Source: Aquibacillus koreensis
GTDB lineage: Bacteria > Bacillota > Bacilli > Bacillales > Amphibacillaceae
Reading direction: 5' to 3'
Assembly (NCBI RefSeq): GCF_025154055.1
Contig: NZ_JAOALK010000041.1
Coordinates: forward strand, 102,808-166,807
Length of the DNA stretch: 64,000 nucleotides
A program made the position numbers and the translations under genes. This document shows positions 56,990-64,000 of this stretch, piece after piece (position 1 is the first letter of the stretch; the number at the start of each line of letters is the position of its first letter). Under the pieces are notes generated by a model. The model was given only the letters and a program-made list of their open reading frames with translations, was not told the origin of the DNA and made no database searches.

Positions 56990-58234
56990 CTAACTAATAA
57001 ACCCCTTTTCATCCATTTGAAGAACCGCTTCTATTAAAGCCAATTTAACATGCACATAAATAAGTCCACCTTGTACAAAAGCGATATAAGGTGGACGAAT
57101 TGGACCGTCCGCTGTTAATTCTAGACTCGCTCCTTGGATAAAAGTTCCGGCTGCCATAATGACTTCATCTGTATATCCTGGCATAGATGACGGATATGGT
57201 GTCACATAAGCATTTACTGGTGATGCGTGTTGTATTGACTGACAAAAGCTAATCATTTGGTCTGCACTACTGAACTTCACGGATTGAATTAAGTCTGTTC
57301 GGTAAGCATCATGGCTTGGTGAGGTATCAAATCCTAAAGCAGTTAAAAACCGTGAAGAGAACACCGCCCCTTTCACTGCTTCACTTACAACATGAGGTGC
57401 TAAAAACAAGCCTTGAAACATCTCTTGTAACATCCCCAAGCTAGCACCAGTTTCTTTTCCAAGTCCAGGGGCTGTTAAACGATTCGCCGCCAGTTCAACT
57501 AAATCCTTTCGTCCAACTATGTAACCTCCAGAACGAACGATTCCTCCCCCAGGATTTTTGATTAAAGAGCCTGCAATTAAATCGGCTCCTACATGGTTAG
57601 GCTCAAGCAATTCTACAAATTCACCATAACAATTATCAACAAACACAATCACATCTTGTTTTATTTCTTTAACAAACTTAATCATTTCTTCAATCTGCTT
57701 GATCGTAAAAGATGGTCGATCGTCATACCCCTTCGACCTTTGTATGCCAATCATTTTCGTATTTTCATGCATATTCTTCTGCACATTATTATAATCAATC
57801 TCACCATTGTCCATTAACCCAATAGACTTAAAGTCTATCCCGAAGTTTTTCAAAGATCCAGTATTTTTCTCGCTTGTTCCAATTACTTTTTCCAACGTAT
57901 CATAAGGTTTTCCAGTTATGTACAACAACTCATCCCCTGGCCTTAAGACACCAAATAAAGCCGTCGTAATTGCATGTGTTCCCGAAACGATTTGAGGCCT
58001 TACTAACGCATCTTCACCACCGAAAACTTGGGCATATACACCTTCTAGCGCATCTCTTCCATAATCATCATAGCCATAACCAGTAGTCGTATTAAAATGG
58101 CTATCACTTACCCTTTGATCCCGAAAGGCATGCAACACTCTTTTTTGATTCTGTTCTGCTACCTTTTGGATCTCTTTAAACTGCGGATCTAATTCTAATT
58201 CTATTTCATCTGCTAACTCTTCAAACTTTGACAC
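56990..58234 (-). CDS. ynbB: PLP enzyme, methionine gamma-lyase-like (YnbB)
   Basis: A 414-residue fold-type I PLP protein, often annotated as an aluminium-resistance or methionine gamma-lyase family protein. SGTHAITTALFGVLRPGDEL binds the cofactor phosphate, VFVDNCYGEFVE holds the aspartate, and SLIKNPGGGIVRSGGY carries the Schiff-base lysine. The substrate is unknown. It is 2 nt downstream of hflX, as in B. subtilis, so it is co-transcribed with it. Confidence 0.93.
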   Translation of the reverse strand: MSKFEELADEIELELDPQFKEIQKVAEQNQKRVLHAFRDQRVSDSHFNTTTGYGYDDYGRDALEGVYAQVFGGEDALVRPQIVSGTHAITTALFGVLRPGDELLYITGKPYDTLEKVIGTSEKNTGSLKNFGIDFKSIGLMDNGEIDYNNVQKNMHENTKMIGIQRSKGYDDRPSFTIKQIEEMIKFVKEIKQDVIVFVDNCYGEFVELLEPNHVGADLIAGSLIKNPGGGIVRSGGYIVGRKDLVELAANRLTAPGLGKETGASLGMLQEMFQGLFLAPHVVSEAVKGAVFSSRFLTALGFDTSPSHDAYRTDLIQSVKFSSADQMISFCQSIQHASPVNAYVTPYPSSMPGYTDEVIMAAGTFIQGASLELTADGPIRPPYIAFVQGGLIYVHVKLALIEAVLQMDEKGFIS

Positions 58235-58236
58235 GT

Positions 58237-59472
58237 TTACGACTCCTTCATACCATTTTTCAACGGGTGATCATGTGCAATATAACCCTTCACGGTATAT
58301 CCTTCTAATTCTTCTTCGTATTGCTGCTCTTGTATAATGGTATATTGTTTTAGTTGTTGTAATAGCTTACCTTGAGATTCTGGAACAATTGTGCGATAAC
58401 CTTCCCAACTTTCCGTAATCATTTCCTCTATTTTCTTAAGTACTTTGTCTAAATCATTCTCTTTATAAGCACTTATTTTGATAAATGGATGCGCATGTGG
58501 GATAAATTCTTCCATAATCAAATCCTCTTTATTATAAACCGTTAACATAGGAATGTTTTGGGCATTTAAGTCTTCCAACAGTTTCAAGACAGTCTTTTGG
58601 TGTTGCACCTGATCAGGGTGAGACGCATCTATCATATGTAAAATAAAATCTGCTTCCGTTACTTCTTCCAAAGTCGAACGAAAGGCTGCAATTAATGATG
58701 TAGGAAGATCTTGTATAAATCCTACTGTATCGGTAATGATGGTTTGCAGACCTGAAGGCAAACGTAATTGTCTAGACATTGGGTCAAGTGTTGCAAATAA
58801 TTGATTTTCCTCCAAAGAAGTACTTTGTGTTAATCGGTTAAAAATAGTAGATTTGCCCGCATTTGTATATCCAACAATAGCGATCTGAAATGCTCTGTTT
58901 TCTCTTCGCCTCTTTCGGTATTGTTCACGTTGATTAACAACCGTTGTTAACCTTCGCTTAATCTCATCTATTCTTCTTCTTATGTGTCTTCGGTCAGATT
59001 CTAATTTCGTTTCACCAGGACCTCTAGTTCCTATCCCGCCACCCAATCGTGATAAGGCTTGTCCTTGTCCATGAAGTCTAGGAAGCATGTATTGGTACTG
59101 TGCTAATTCAACCTGTAATTTACCTTCTTTTGTATTGGCACGTTGGGCAAAAATATCGAGAATCAATTGACTTCGATCTATTATACGAACGCCTAAACGT
59201 TCATTTAAATTACGCATCTGACCAGCGGATAATTCATCGTTAGAAATAACTAAATCAATCTCTAATTCTTCTACCATTTCCCTTATTTCTTCAATCTTTC
59301 CTTCCCCCATGTATAAAGCACGGTGAATTTTTTCGCGCTTTTGGGTAACCACTTTTAACACACTTCCCTTTGCTGTTTCTGTTAGGGACTGCAGTTCTTC
59401 AATTGAAAATTGCAAACGCTGTTCATCATAACCTGAATGGTGAACAGCAATAATTAACACTTTTTCTTCCAT
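58237..59472 (-). CDS. hflX: GTPase HflX
   Basis: A ribosome-associated GTPase of 411 residues that splits stalled or heat-damaged 70S ribosomes. An N-terminal HflX domain with NERLGVRIIDRSQLILDIFA is followed by the glycine-rich linker LGGGIGTRGPGETKLE and a G domain (GYTNAGKSTIFNRL, ITDTVGFIQDLP, VYNKEDL). GAAAGAGG points to the ATG at 59472 rather than the longer frame at 59517. It precedes ynbB. Confidence 0.95.
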   Translation of the reverse strand: MEEKVLIIAVHHSGYDEQRLQFSIEELQSLTETAKGSVLKVVTQKREKIHRALYMGEGKIEEIREMVEELEIDLVISNDELSAGQMRNLNERLGVRIIDRSQLILDIFAQRANTKEGKLQVELAQYQYMLPRLHGQGQALSRLGGGIGTRGPGETKLESDRRHIRRRIDEIKRRLTTVVNQREQYRKRRRENRAFQIAIVGYTNAGKSTIFNRLTQSTSLEENQLFATLDPMSRQLRLPSGLQTIITDTVGFIQDLPTSLIAAFRSTLEEVTEADFILHMIDASHPDQVQHQKTVLKLLEDLNAQNIPMLTVYNKEDLIMEEFIPHAHPFIKISAYKENDLDKVLKKIEEMITESWEGYRTIVPESQGKLLQQLKQYTIIQEQQYEEELEGYTVKGYIAHDHPLKNGMKES

Positions 59473-59647
59473 TAATAAAACCTCTTTCTCGAGTCCAGTA
59501 AGTTGTAATTTCTGCATTATTTGTCGATATGTATAATAGTTTTATTTTATCAAAGTGAAGACAGAAAAGAAAATATAGCCTCTTTTTTATGTTTCAAACA
59601 GGAAAATCGAACAAATTTAACCTCCATTTTTATTGTTAACGAAAAAA

Positions 59648-59676
59648 GTGCAAACCATCCATCACGGTCTGCACAT
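59648..59676 (-). terminator. Terminator of the SpoVIF-like gene
   Basis: GTGCAGACC pairs with GGTTTGCAC (one wobble), with a 9-nt loop and T's following on the minus strand. Confidence 0.75.
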
Positions 59677-59682
59677 CACTTT

Positions 59683-59904
59683 TTATTTTTTACGACCTCT
59701 TTTCATTAATACGGGAACAATCCTATTTTGTACTTCTTTTGGGATTGGCATTCCTGTTTGTCTGCCAATCTGTTTCATGAATTTTCTTGCATAATACTCA
59801 TCACTTAAATCCATTTTCTGATAGGAGTTTATCAATTTATTAATATTATCCATCGGAATTCCCGTTTTCCATTCTATTTGCTTCCTAATATTTCGCATTC
59901 CCAC
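59683..59904 (-). CDS. Small basic protein, possibly SpoVIF-like
   Basis: A 73-residue protein. RKQIEWKTGIPMDNINKLIN then YYARKFMKQIGRQTGMPIPKEV resembles the pattern of stage VI sporulation protein F (short repeat: KKTGV..DDIFKLANS ... VRQLIKQVSQLAGKPV). The C-terminus ends in a basic RGRKK. The match is a family-pattern impression. GAGGTGATG contains the ribosome site and the ATG is at 59904. It sits between hflX and spoVK, with its own terminators. Confidence 0.65.
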   Translation of the reverse strand: MGMRNIRKQIEWKTGIPMDNINKLINSYQKMDLSDEYYARKFMKQIGRQTGMPIPKEVQNRIVPVLMKRGRKK

Positions 59905-59970
59905 ATCACCTCTTTGTATATTTTATGTCAGTACTAAAATGTGGTATGGACGATTGTTGTATAAATAATA

Positions 59971-59994
59971 AAAACCCCTTACTTTTTAAAGGGG
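59971..59994 (-). terminator. Terminator of spoVK
   Basis: CCCCTT / AAGGGG with an 8-nt loop and T's on the minus strand, just after the spoVK stop. Confidence 0.75.
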
Positions 59995-60001
59995 CATTTA
60001 T

Positions 60002-60922
60002 TCAATCTAACATTAAGTCATCCTTGGTTATTAACATTAGTTCTTCAGTAGAATAACGTTGTTTTTTCATTAATCGAACAGCGTGCTTTCTAATAGACTT
60101 TTCAATTGTATTCCGAACAAATCTTGCATTTGAAAAATTATTATAAGAATGTTTTTGTTTTTGCTTCATTAAATAGTCTCGTAGCTTCCATTCTGCTTCT
60201 TTCGTGATTTGATATTCTCTTTCCATAGCCATTTGCTTCGCGATTGTTAGTAATTGATTGATGGTGTAGTCTTCAAAATCCATCACAATAGGAAATCTTG
60301 ACGCTAAACCAGGATTTAAAGATAGAAATTGATCCATTTCACCTGGATATCCAGCTAAAATTAATATAAATTCACTGTGATGATCTTCCATGTGCTTCAC
60401 TAACGTATCAATCGCTTCTTTTCCGAAGTCTTTCTCTCCACCTCGCGCAAGGGAGTATGCTTCATCAACAAATAGCACGCCACCCATTGCCTTTTGAACT
60501 AATTCTCGTGTCTTTTGGGCAGTGTGTCCAATATATTCGCCCACTAAATCTGCCCTTTCAGCTTCTATAAAATGACCTTTGGATAATATATTCATTTCGT
60601 AGAACGCCTTAGCAAGCTTTCTAGCCACTGTTGTTTTTCCAGTACCAGGATTCCCTTTAAAAAGCATGTGCAAGACTTGCTGTTGTGTTTTCAAACCTAC
60701 TTTTTCTCTTTGTTGATTAATTTGAATGTTTGCGTATATTTCTTTAATCGTATCTTTTAGGCGTTCCATCCCAATAAAGGATGAAAAATCTTGGTCTATG
60801 CGTTTAAAAGGGTCGTTGCTCTCCATATTAATTTGCTCATTGCTTTCCGTAACAATATTATCTCTTTCATGCAAAACAATATTGATTTGCCCATTTTTAT
60901 TAAATGATACTTGAGATTCCAC
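60002..60922 (-). CDS. spoVK: Stage V sporulation protein K (AAA+ ATPase)
   Basis: A 306-residue single-module AAA+ protein of the CbxX family. Walker A FKGNPGTGKTTVARKL, Walker B GGVLFVDEAYSLARG, arginine finger in NPGLASRFP, and sensor 2 SNARFVRNTIE are all present. SpoVK is needed for spore maturation in B. subtilis. The frame is open to 61018, but AAGGGGTGG points to the GTG at 60922. It is in its usual place near hflX and glnA. Confidence 0.93.
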   Translation of the reverse strand: MESQVSFNKNGQINIVLHERDNIVTESNEQINMESNDPFKRIDQDFSSFIGMERLKDTIKEIYANIQINQQREKVGLKTQQQVLHMLFKGNPGTGKTTVARKLAKAFYEMNILSKGHFIEAERADLVGEYIGHTAQKTRELVQKAMGGVLFVDEAYSLARGGEKDFGKEAIDTLVKHMEDHHSEFILILAGYPGEMDQFLSLNPGLASRFPIVMDFEDYTINQLLTIAKQMAMEREYQITKEAEWKLRDYLMKQKQKHSYNNFSNARFVRNTIEKSIRKHAVRLMKKQRYSTEELMLITKDDLMLD

Positions 60923-61053
60923 GTCAAACCACCCCTTATTCATCCATATTATACGTAAGATAATGTGGGTGTGTGACAAATGCCTATGAAATATTAAGAG
61001 GCAAAAAATAAAAAGCATCTTAGTTAAAATGTGTACTGAACCGTATAATAGTA

Positions 61054-61085
61054 AAACCTCTCTTCTTTGACTAGAAGAAAGGTTT
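61054..61085 (-). terminator. Terminator of metE
   Basis: AAACCTCTCTTC pairs with GAAGAAAGGTTT with one mismatch, directly after the metE stop. Confidence 0.82.
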
Positions 61086-61092
61086 AATTTTA

Positions 61093-63381
61093 CTATTGCT
61101 GAAACGCAATATACGATTCTCTTATTTCTTCTGCTGCTTGCACCATTAGTTTGAGCGCATCGACTGTTTCTGCCTCTTTTCTAGTTTTCAATCCACAATC
61201 TGGATTAATCCAAAACTGTTGTGGTGAAATAATCTGTAAGGCACGATTAATGTTTTGTTTCACTTCGCTCAGGCTAGGAATACGCGGGCTATGAATGTCA
61301 TAGACTCCCAGCCCAATTTCTTTTTCATACGTATTCTCCTCAAATGTAGCGATTAACTCACCATGACTTTTAGAAGTTTCAATAGAAATGACATCTGCAT
61401 CCAGATTATCGATTGCATTAAATATGTTTTTAAAGTCTGAATAACACATATGCGTATGGATTTGTGTTTCAGTTTTCACAGATGATGTAGCCAGTCTAAA
61501 TGCGTAAACAGCAGCATCCAAATAGGCTGGTTGCTTATCCCGATCTAGTGGAAGTCCTTCTCTAAGTGCAGGTTCATCCACTTGGATTATATTTATTCCA
61601 TGGCCCTCTAATGCCTCCACCTCTTTTCTCAGCGCTAATGCAATTTGATTTAACACCGTAAAACGTGGGACATCTTCATAAACGAATGACCAATTTAAAA
61701 TAGTAATAGGCCCTGTCAACATTCCTTTGACAGGCTTATCTGTTAAGGATTGTGCATATATAGTTTCTTTAACTGTCATCGGGTTCTTAAATGATACATC
61801 TCCTACAATAAGTGGTGGTTTCACACAACGCGAACCATAAGACTGCACCCAACCATACTTCGTTACAATAAAACCTTTCAATTTCTCACCAAAATATTCG
61901 ACCATGTCCGTTCTTTCAAATTCACCATGCACGAAAACATCGAGGCCAATATCTTGTTGAATACTAATCCATTTTTGAATGGATTGTTGGATGAATTGGT
62001 CATACTGTTGTCCGGAAATCTCCCCATTCCGCCACTTAATTCTTGTTTGTCTAACTTCTTGGGTTTGAGGTAAGCTTCCTATTGTAGTAGTTGGTAAAAG
62101 TGGTAAGCCTAGCTGCTTCCTCTGTTCTTTAATTCGCTCCGAAAACGGCAGTGTGCGTGTAAAATCCGCCTCACTTAAGCTAGTAATTTCATCTTTTATA
62201 TTCTGATTTTCACGATAACTAGATTCCTTTACCCGGTGTAAAGATCGATTACTTTCAATTATTTCGTTACGAATACTACTTCTACCCGTACGCAGACCTT
62301 TTGTTAAGATAGCTATTTCCTCTAACCTTTCATCGGCAAATGATAGTCGATCCAAGATAATAGGATCAATCTCATTTTCTAGCGTTTTCGAAACTGGAAC
62401 ATGTAACAATGAACAAGATGGCTGAACTATCAGTGTATTATCTGAATACCTTACAATTTCCTCTAACAAGCTTAGTTTTTGCTCCACATTTGCACGCCAG
62501 ACATTCCTACCATCTACAACCCCCGCCGCCAACACTTTTCCTTTAGGAAATCCATACTTTTTCAGTAAGGAAAAAGTATCTCCATGCACAAAATCTAATC
62601 CAATGCCATCAACTGGTAAATCGCAAACACTTTGGTAGTTCGTGACACTTTCAAAATAAGTTTGAATGATAATTTTCAAAGAAGGCACTGCTTGTCGGAT
62701 GGATTGATACACCTTATGAGTAAGTTCAAGCTCATATTCACTTAGATTCATTCCAAAAATAGGCTCATCTACCTGCACCCAGCTTACCCCAGATTCTTCT
62801 AACTCTTGTAATATCGTTATATAAAGAGGCGTGAAGGTATCTATTAAATCCGAAAGATCTTCTTCCTCATATCCTTGAGATAGCTTAAGAAATGTAAGAG
62901 GACCTAAAAATATAGGCTTTCCATCTACCCCTAATTTGCTTTTTGCTTCTTTATAATACTTTAAGGGCAAGTTCTCTGTAATCTCAGGGGTCACATTTTT
63001 TAACTCTGGAACAATATAGTGATAGTTTGTATTAAACCACTTTGTCATTTTAGAAGCAACTGCATCTTTATTACCTCTCGCTATTGCAAAATACGTATCT
63101 AAATCAATCTTTCCACCTTCGTAATGAAAGCGACTTGGAACAATACCGAACATGATTGAGGTGTCCAATACATGATCATAGAAAGAAAAATCTCCAACAG
63201 GAATGAGATCAATACCTTTATCTTGTTGTTTTTTTATGTTGTTAAGGCGAATCTTGTCTGTTCTCACACCCAATTCTTGCTCTGTAATGGATTTGTTCCA
63301 ATACAGTTCTAAGGCTTGTTTCCATTCTCGCTTTTCTCCAATTCTTGGATAGCCAAGATTTGAGCTAATAACCTTCGTCAT
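61093..63381 (-). CDS. metE: Cobalamin-independent methionine synthase
   Basis: A 762-residue double-barrel enzyme that methylates homocysteine from methyl-tetrahydrofolate polyglutamate. N-terminal barrel: [13 protein letters not shown] and [13 protein letters not shown]-terminal catalytic barrel: [25 protein letters not shown] and the zinc-site residues in THMCYSDF and NPDCGLKTR. The ATG has AGGAGGT upstream. Transcription is controlled by the SAM-I riboswitch 290 nt upstream. Confidence 0.97.
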   Translation of the reverse strand: MTKVISSNLGYPRIGEKREWKQALELYWNKSITEQELGVRTDKIRLNNIKKQQDKGIDLIPVGDFSFYDHVLDTSIMFGIVPSRFHYEGGKIDLDTYFAIARGNKDAVASKMTKWFNTNYHYIVPELKNVTPEITENLPLKYYKEAKSKLGVDGKPIFLGPLTFLKLSQGYEEEDLSDLIDTFTPLYITILQELEESGVSWVQVDEPIFGMNLSEYELELTHKVYQSIRQAVPSLKIIIQTYFESVTNYQSVCDLPVDGIGLDFVHGDTFSLLKKYGFPKGKVLAAGVVDGRNVWRANVEQKLSLLEEIVRYSDNTLIVQPSCSLLHVPVSKTLENEIDPIILDRLSFADERLEEIAILTKGLRTGRSSIRNEIIESNRSLHRVKESSYRENQNIKDEITSLSEADFTRTLPFSERIKEQRKQLGLPLLPTTTIGSLPQTQEVRQTRIKWRNGEISGQQYDQFIQQSIQKWISIQQDIGLDVFVHGEFERTDMVEYFGEKLKGFIVTKYGWVQSYGSRCVKPPLIVGDVSFKNPMTVKETIYAQSLTDKPVKGMLTGPITILNWSFVYEDVPRFTVLNQIALALRKEVEALEGHGINIIQVDEPALREGLPLDRDKQPAYLDAAVYAFRLATSSVKTETQIHTHMCYSDFKNIFNAIDNLDADVISIETSKSHGELIATFEENTYEKEIGLGVYDIHSPRIPSLSEVKQNINRALQIISPQQFWINPDCGLKTRKEAETVDALKLMVQAAEEIRESYIAFQQ

Positions 63382-63471
63382 CTCTTTATACCTCCTAAAT
63401 TTTTATATAAATATAAAACTCATCACCTAATTTGCGCTAATTCTACTGCTAGATTGATTCGTGTTAAATGT

Positions 63472-63594
63472 CTAGTTGGGGTAAATGGCATAATTCCATC
63501 GTATTAGAGGTATGTAAATGCTTGGTGACTTAACTTTGATAGGTTCATTTGATCCACTCTTAAAATTGGTTATATTGGATCCTCTTAAAGACAT
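63472..63594 (-). CDS. Possible 40-residue ORF between S-box and metE
   Basis: From ATG 63594, 9 nt after GGGAGGTG, an ORF of 40 codons runs to TAG 63472: MSLRGSNITNFKSGS, then NEPIKVKSPSIYIPLIRWNY and AIYPN. The site is strong and the composition is not absurd, but no family is recognised. It would be translated whenever the riboswitch permits read-through. It might also be chance, since the same site could serve a 4-codon ORF at 63601. Confidence 0.35.
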   Translation of the reverse strand: MSLRGSNITNFKSGSNEPIKVKSPSIYIPLIRWNYAIYPN

Positions 63595-63631
63595 ACCATT
63601 TTTCACCTCCCTACAAAAAAGCAATAAAAAA

Positions 63632-63655
63632 AGACCTTTCTAAGAAGAAAGGCCT
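63632..63655 (-). terminator. S-box terminator
   Basis: AGGCCTTTCT / AGAAAGGTCT with a 4-nt loop, then a run of T on the minus strand. It is the expression platform of the SAM-I riboswitch. Confidence 0.9.
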
Positions 63656-63672
63656 CTGCATACAAGAACGAT

Positions 63673-63780
63673 CTTCTTATCTTCTAGGTTATAAACCTAT
63701 TGGAATTAGCACCTTTGCCTAGTTTAGGCTGGTTGCTGAGACTTCATAGGGCCAATCCCTCCATCTCTCTTGATAAGAAC
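63673..63780 (-). ncRNA. SAM-I riboswitch (S-box) upstream of metE
   Basis: On the minus strand the P1 stem GTTCTTATC / GATAAGAAG encloses AGAGATGGAGGGA, GGCCCTATGAAGTCTCAGCAACC and AAAGGTGCTAATTCC (given in parts), the core sequence of SAM-I. The terminator follows. SAM binding should stop transcription of metE, as in other Bacillus methionine genes. Confidence 0.96.
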
Positions 63781-63817
63781 TAAATATGAATTTTTTGGAA
63801 ATTAATAACTCTAACTT

Positions 63818-63846
63818 AGTATATTTCATGTTGTTAATTTATTCAA
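63818..63846 (-). promoter_or_regulatory. Promoter of the metE transcript
   Basis: TTGAAT (63841-63846) and TATACT (63818-63823), 17 nt apart on the minus strand, about 40 nt before the riboswitch. Confidence 0.75.
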
Positions 63847-63910
63847 GTATTTTCCAAAAATAAATTTAATATTTATTAACTGAATTAAATTACAAAAGAA
63901 ACAACAAAAA

Positions 63911-63950
63911 AACAACTTATTCTGAATAAAAGCATTCAGAATAAGTTGTT
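63911..63950 (-). terminator. Terminator of the rRNA operon
   Basis: A 17-bp perfect stem AACAACTTATTCTGAAT / ATTCAGAATAAGTTGTT with a 6-nt loop and T's on the minus strand, just after the 5S gene. Confidence 0.92.
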
Positions 63951-63958
63951 TTAAGTTT

Positions 63959-64000
63959 GCCTAGCGACGTCCTACTCTCACAGGGGCAATGCCCCAACTA
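63959..64000 (-). rRNA. rrf: 5S rRNA, 3' part
   Basis: The minus strand at the window edge reads GGGGCATTGCCCC, then GAGAGTAGGACGTCGCTAGGC, the conserved 3' end of Firmicute 5S rRNA (given in pieces). The gene is cut by the window edge; the rest of the operon lies beyond it. Confidence 0.92.

Overview
The window is chromosomal DNA of a low-GC, endospore-forming Bacillaceae bacterium. By gene order and protein style it resembles Oceanobacillus, Virgibacillus or related halotolerant bacilli; I cannot name the species from sequence alone. Spore genes (sspL, sspN, tlp, sspP, spoVK, a SpoVIF-like gene, sirA) and a Bacillus subtilis-like order (parC-parE / plsY; yneP-yneQ; tlp; yneN; citB; sspP; ccdA-ccdC; yneF-sirA-tkt; ynzC-yneB / lexA; glnA-glnR; ynbB-hflX-spoVK) support this.

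Layout. 1-4.2 kb: a partial gene, a flavin-dependent monooxygenase, ilvE, then a HEPN-like/CBS gene with a small membrane-protein partner and a palindromic repeat. 4.2-11.4 kb: glutamate synthase (gltD, gltB) with the divergent regulator gltC. 11.4-14.7 kb: sspL, a 5'-3' exonuclease, a PAS histidine kinase and msrA. 14.9-22.3 kb: a compact his operon (hisZ-G-D-B-H-A-F-I) with divergent hisK. 22.4-27.9 kb: a DUF421 membrane protein, a DUF4025 small protein, the double dynamin DynA and a flavin reductase. 28-33.6 kb: parC-parE and divergent plsY. 33.8-36 kb: folE2, yidD and a manganese catalase. 36-41.8 kb: a standalone rsgA behind an apparent leader peptide and attenuator, yneQ, yneP, a double-AAA+ CbxX/SpoVK-like ATPase, tlp, sspN, an FbpB-like protein and yneN. 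41.9-49.8 kb: citB, a GC-rich repeat, sspP, a second PAS kinase, yneK-like, ccdC, ccdA, yneF and sirA. 50-54.1 kb: tkt, ynzC, yneB, a tiny yneA-position gene, LexA boxes and lexA. 54.2-64 kb: an orphan AbiGi-like gene, glnA-glnR, ynbB, hflX, spoVIF-like, spoVK, and metE behind a SAM-I riboswitch. The window ends inside a 5S rRNA gene read on the minus strand.

How the genes work together. Nitrogen assimilation is prominent: glutamine synthetase with GlnR, GOGAT with GltC, and the ilvE and his pathways. A second theme is sporulation and the SOS response. Most of the window is core genome with no sign of prophage or IS elements. The less ordinary loci are the HEPN-CBS/membrane pair, the rsgA leader, the AbiGi-like orphan, the 30-residue gene replacing yneA, the double-AAA+ protein, and two genes (gltC and the FbpB-like gene) whose best-supported start codons are ATC and ATT. 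Many real starts in this window are TTG or GTG, so longest-ORF starts are often wrong; revised starts are given per gene.
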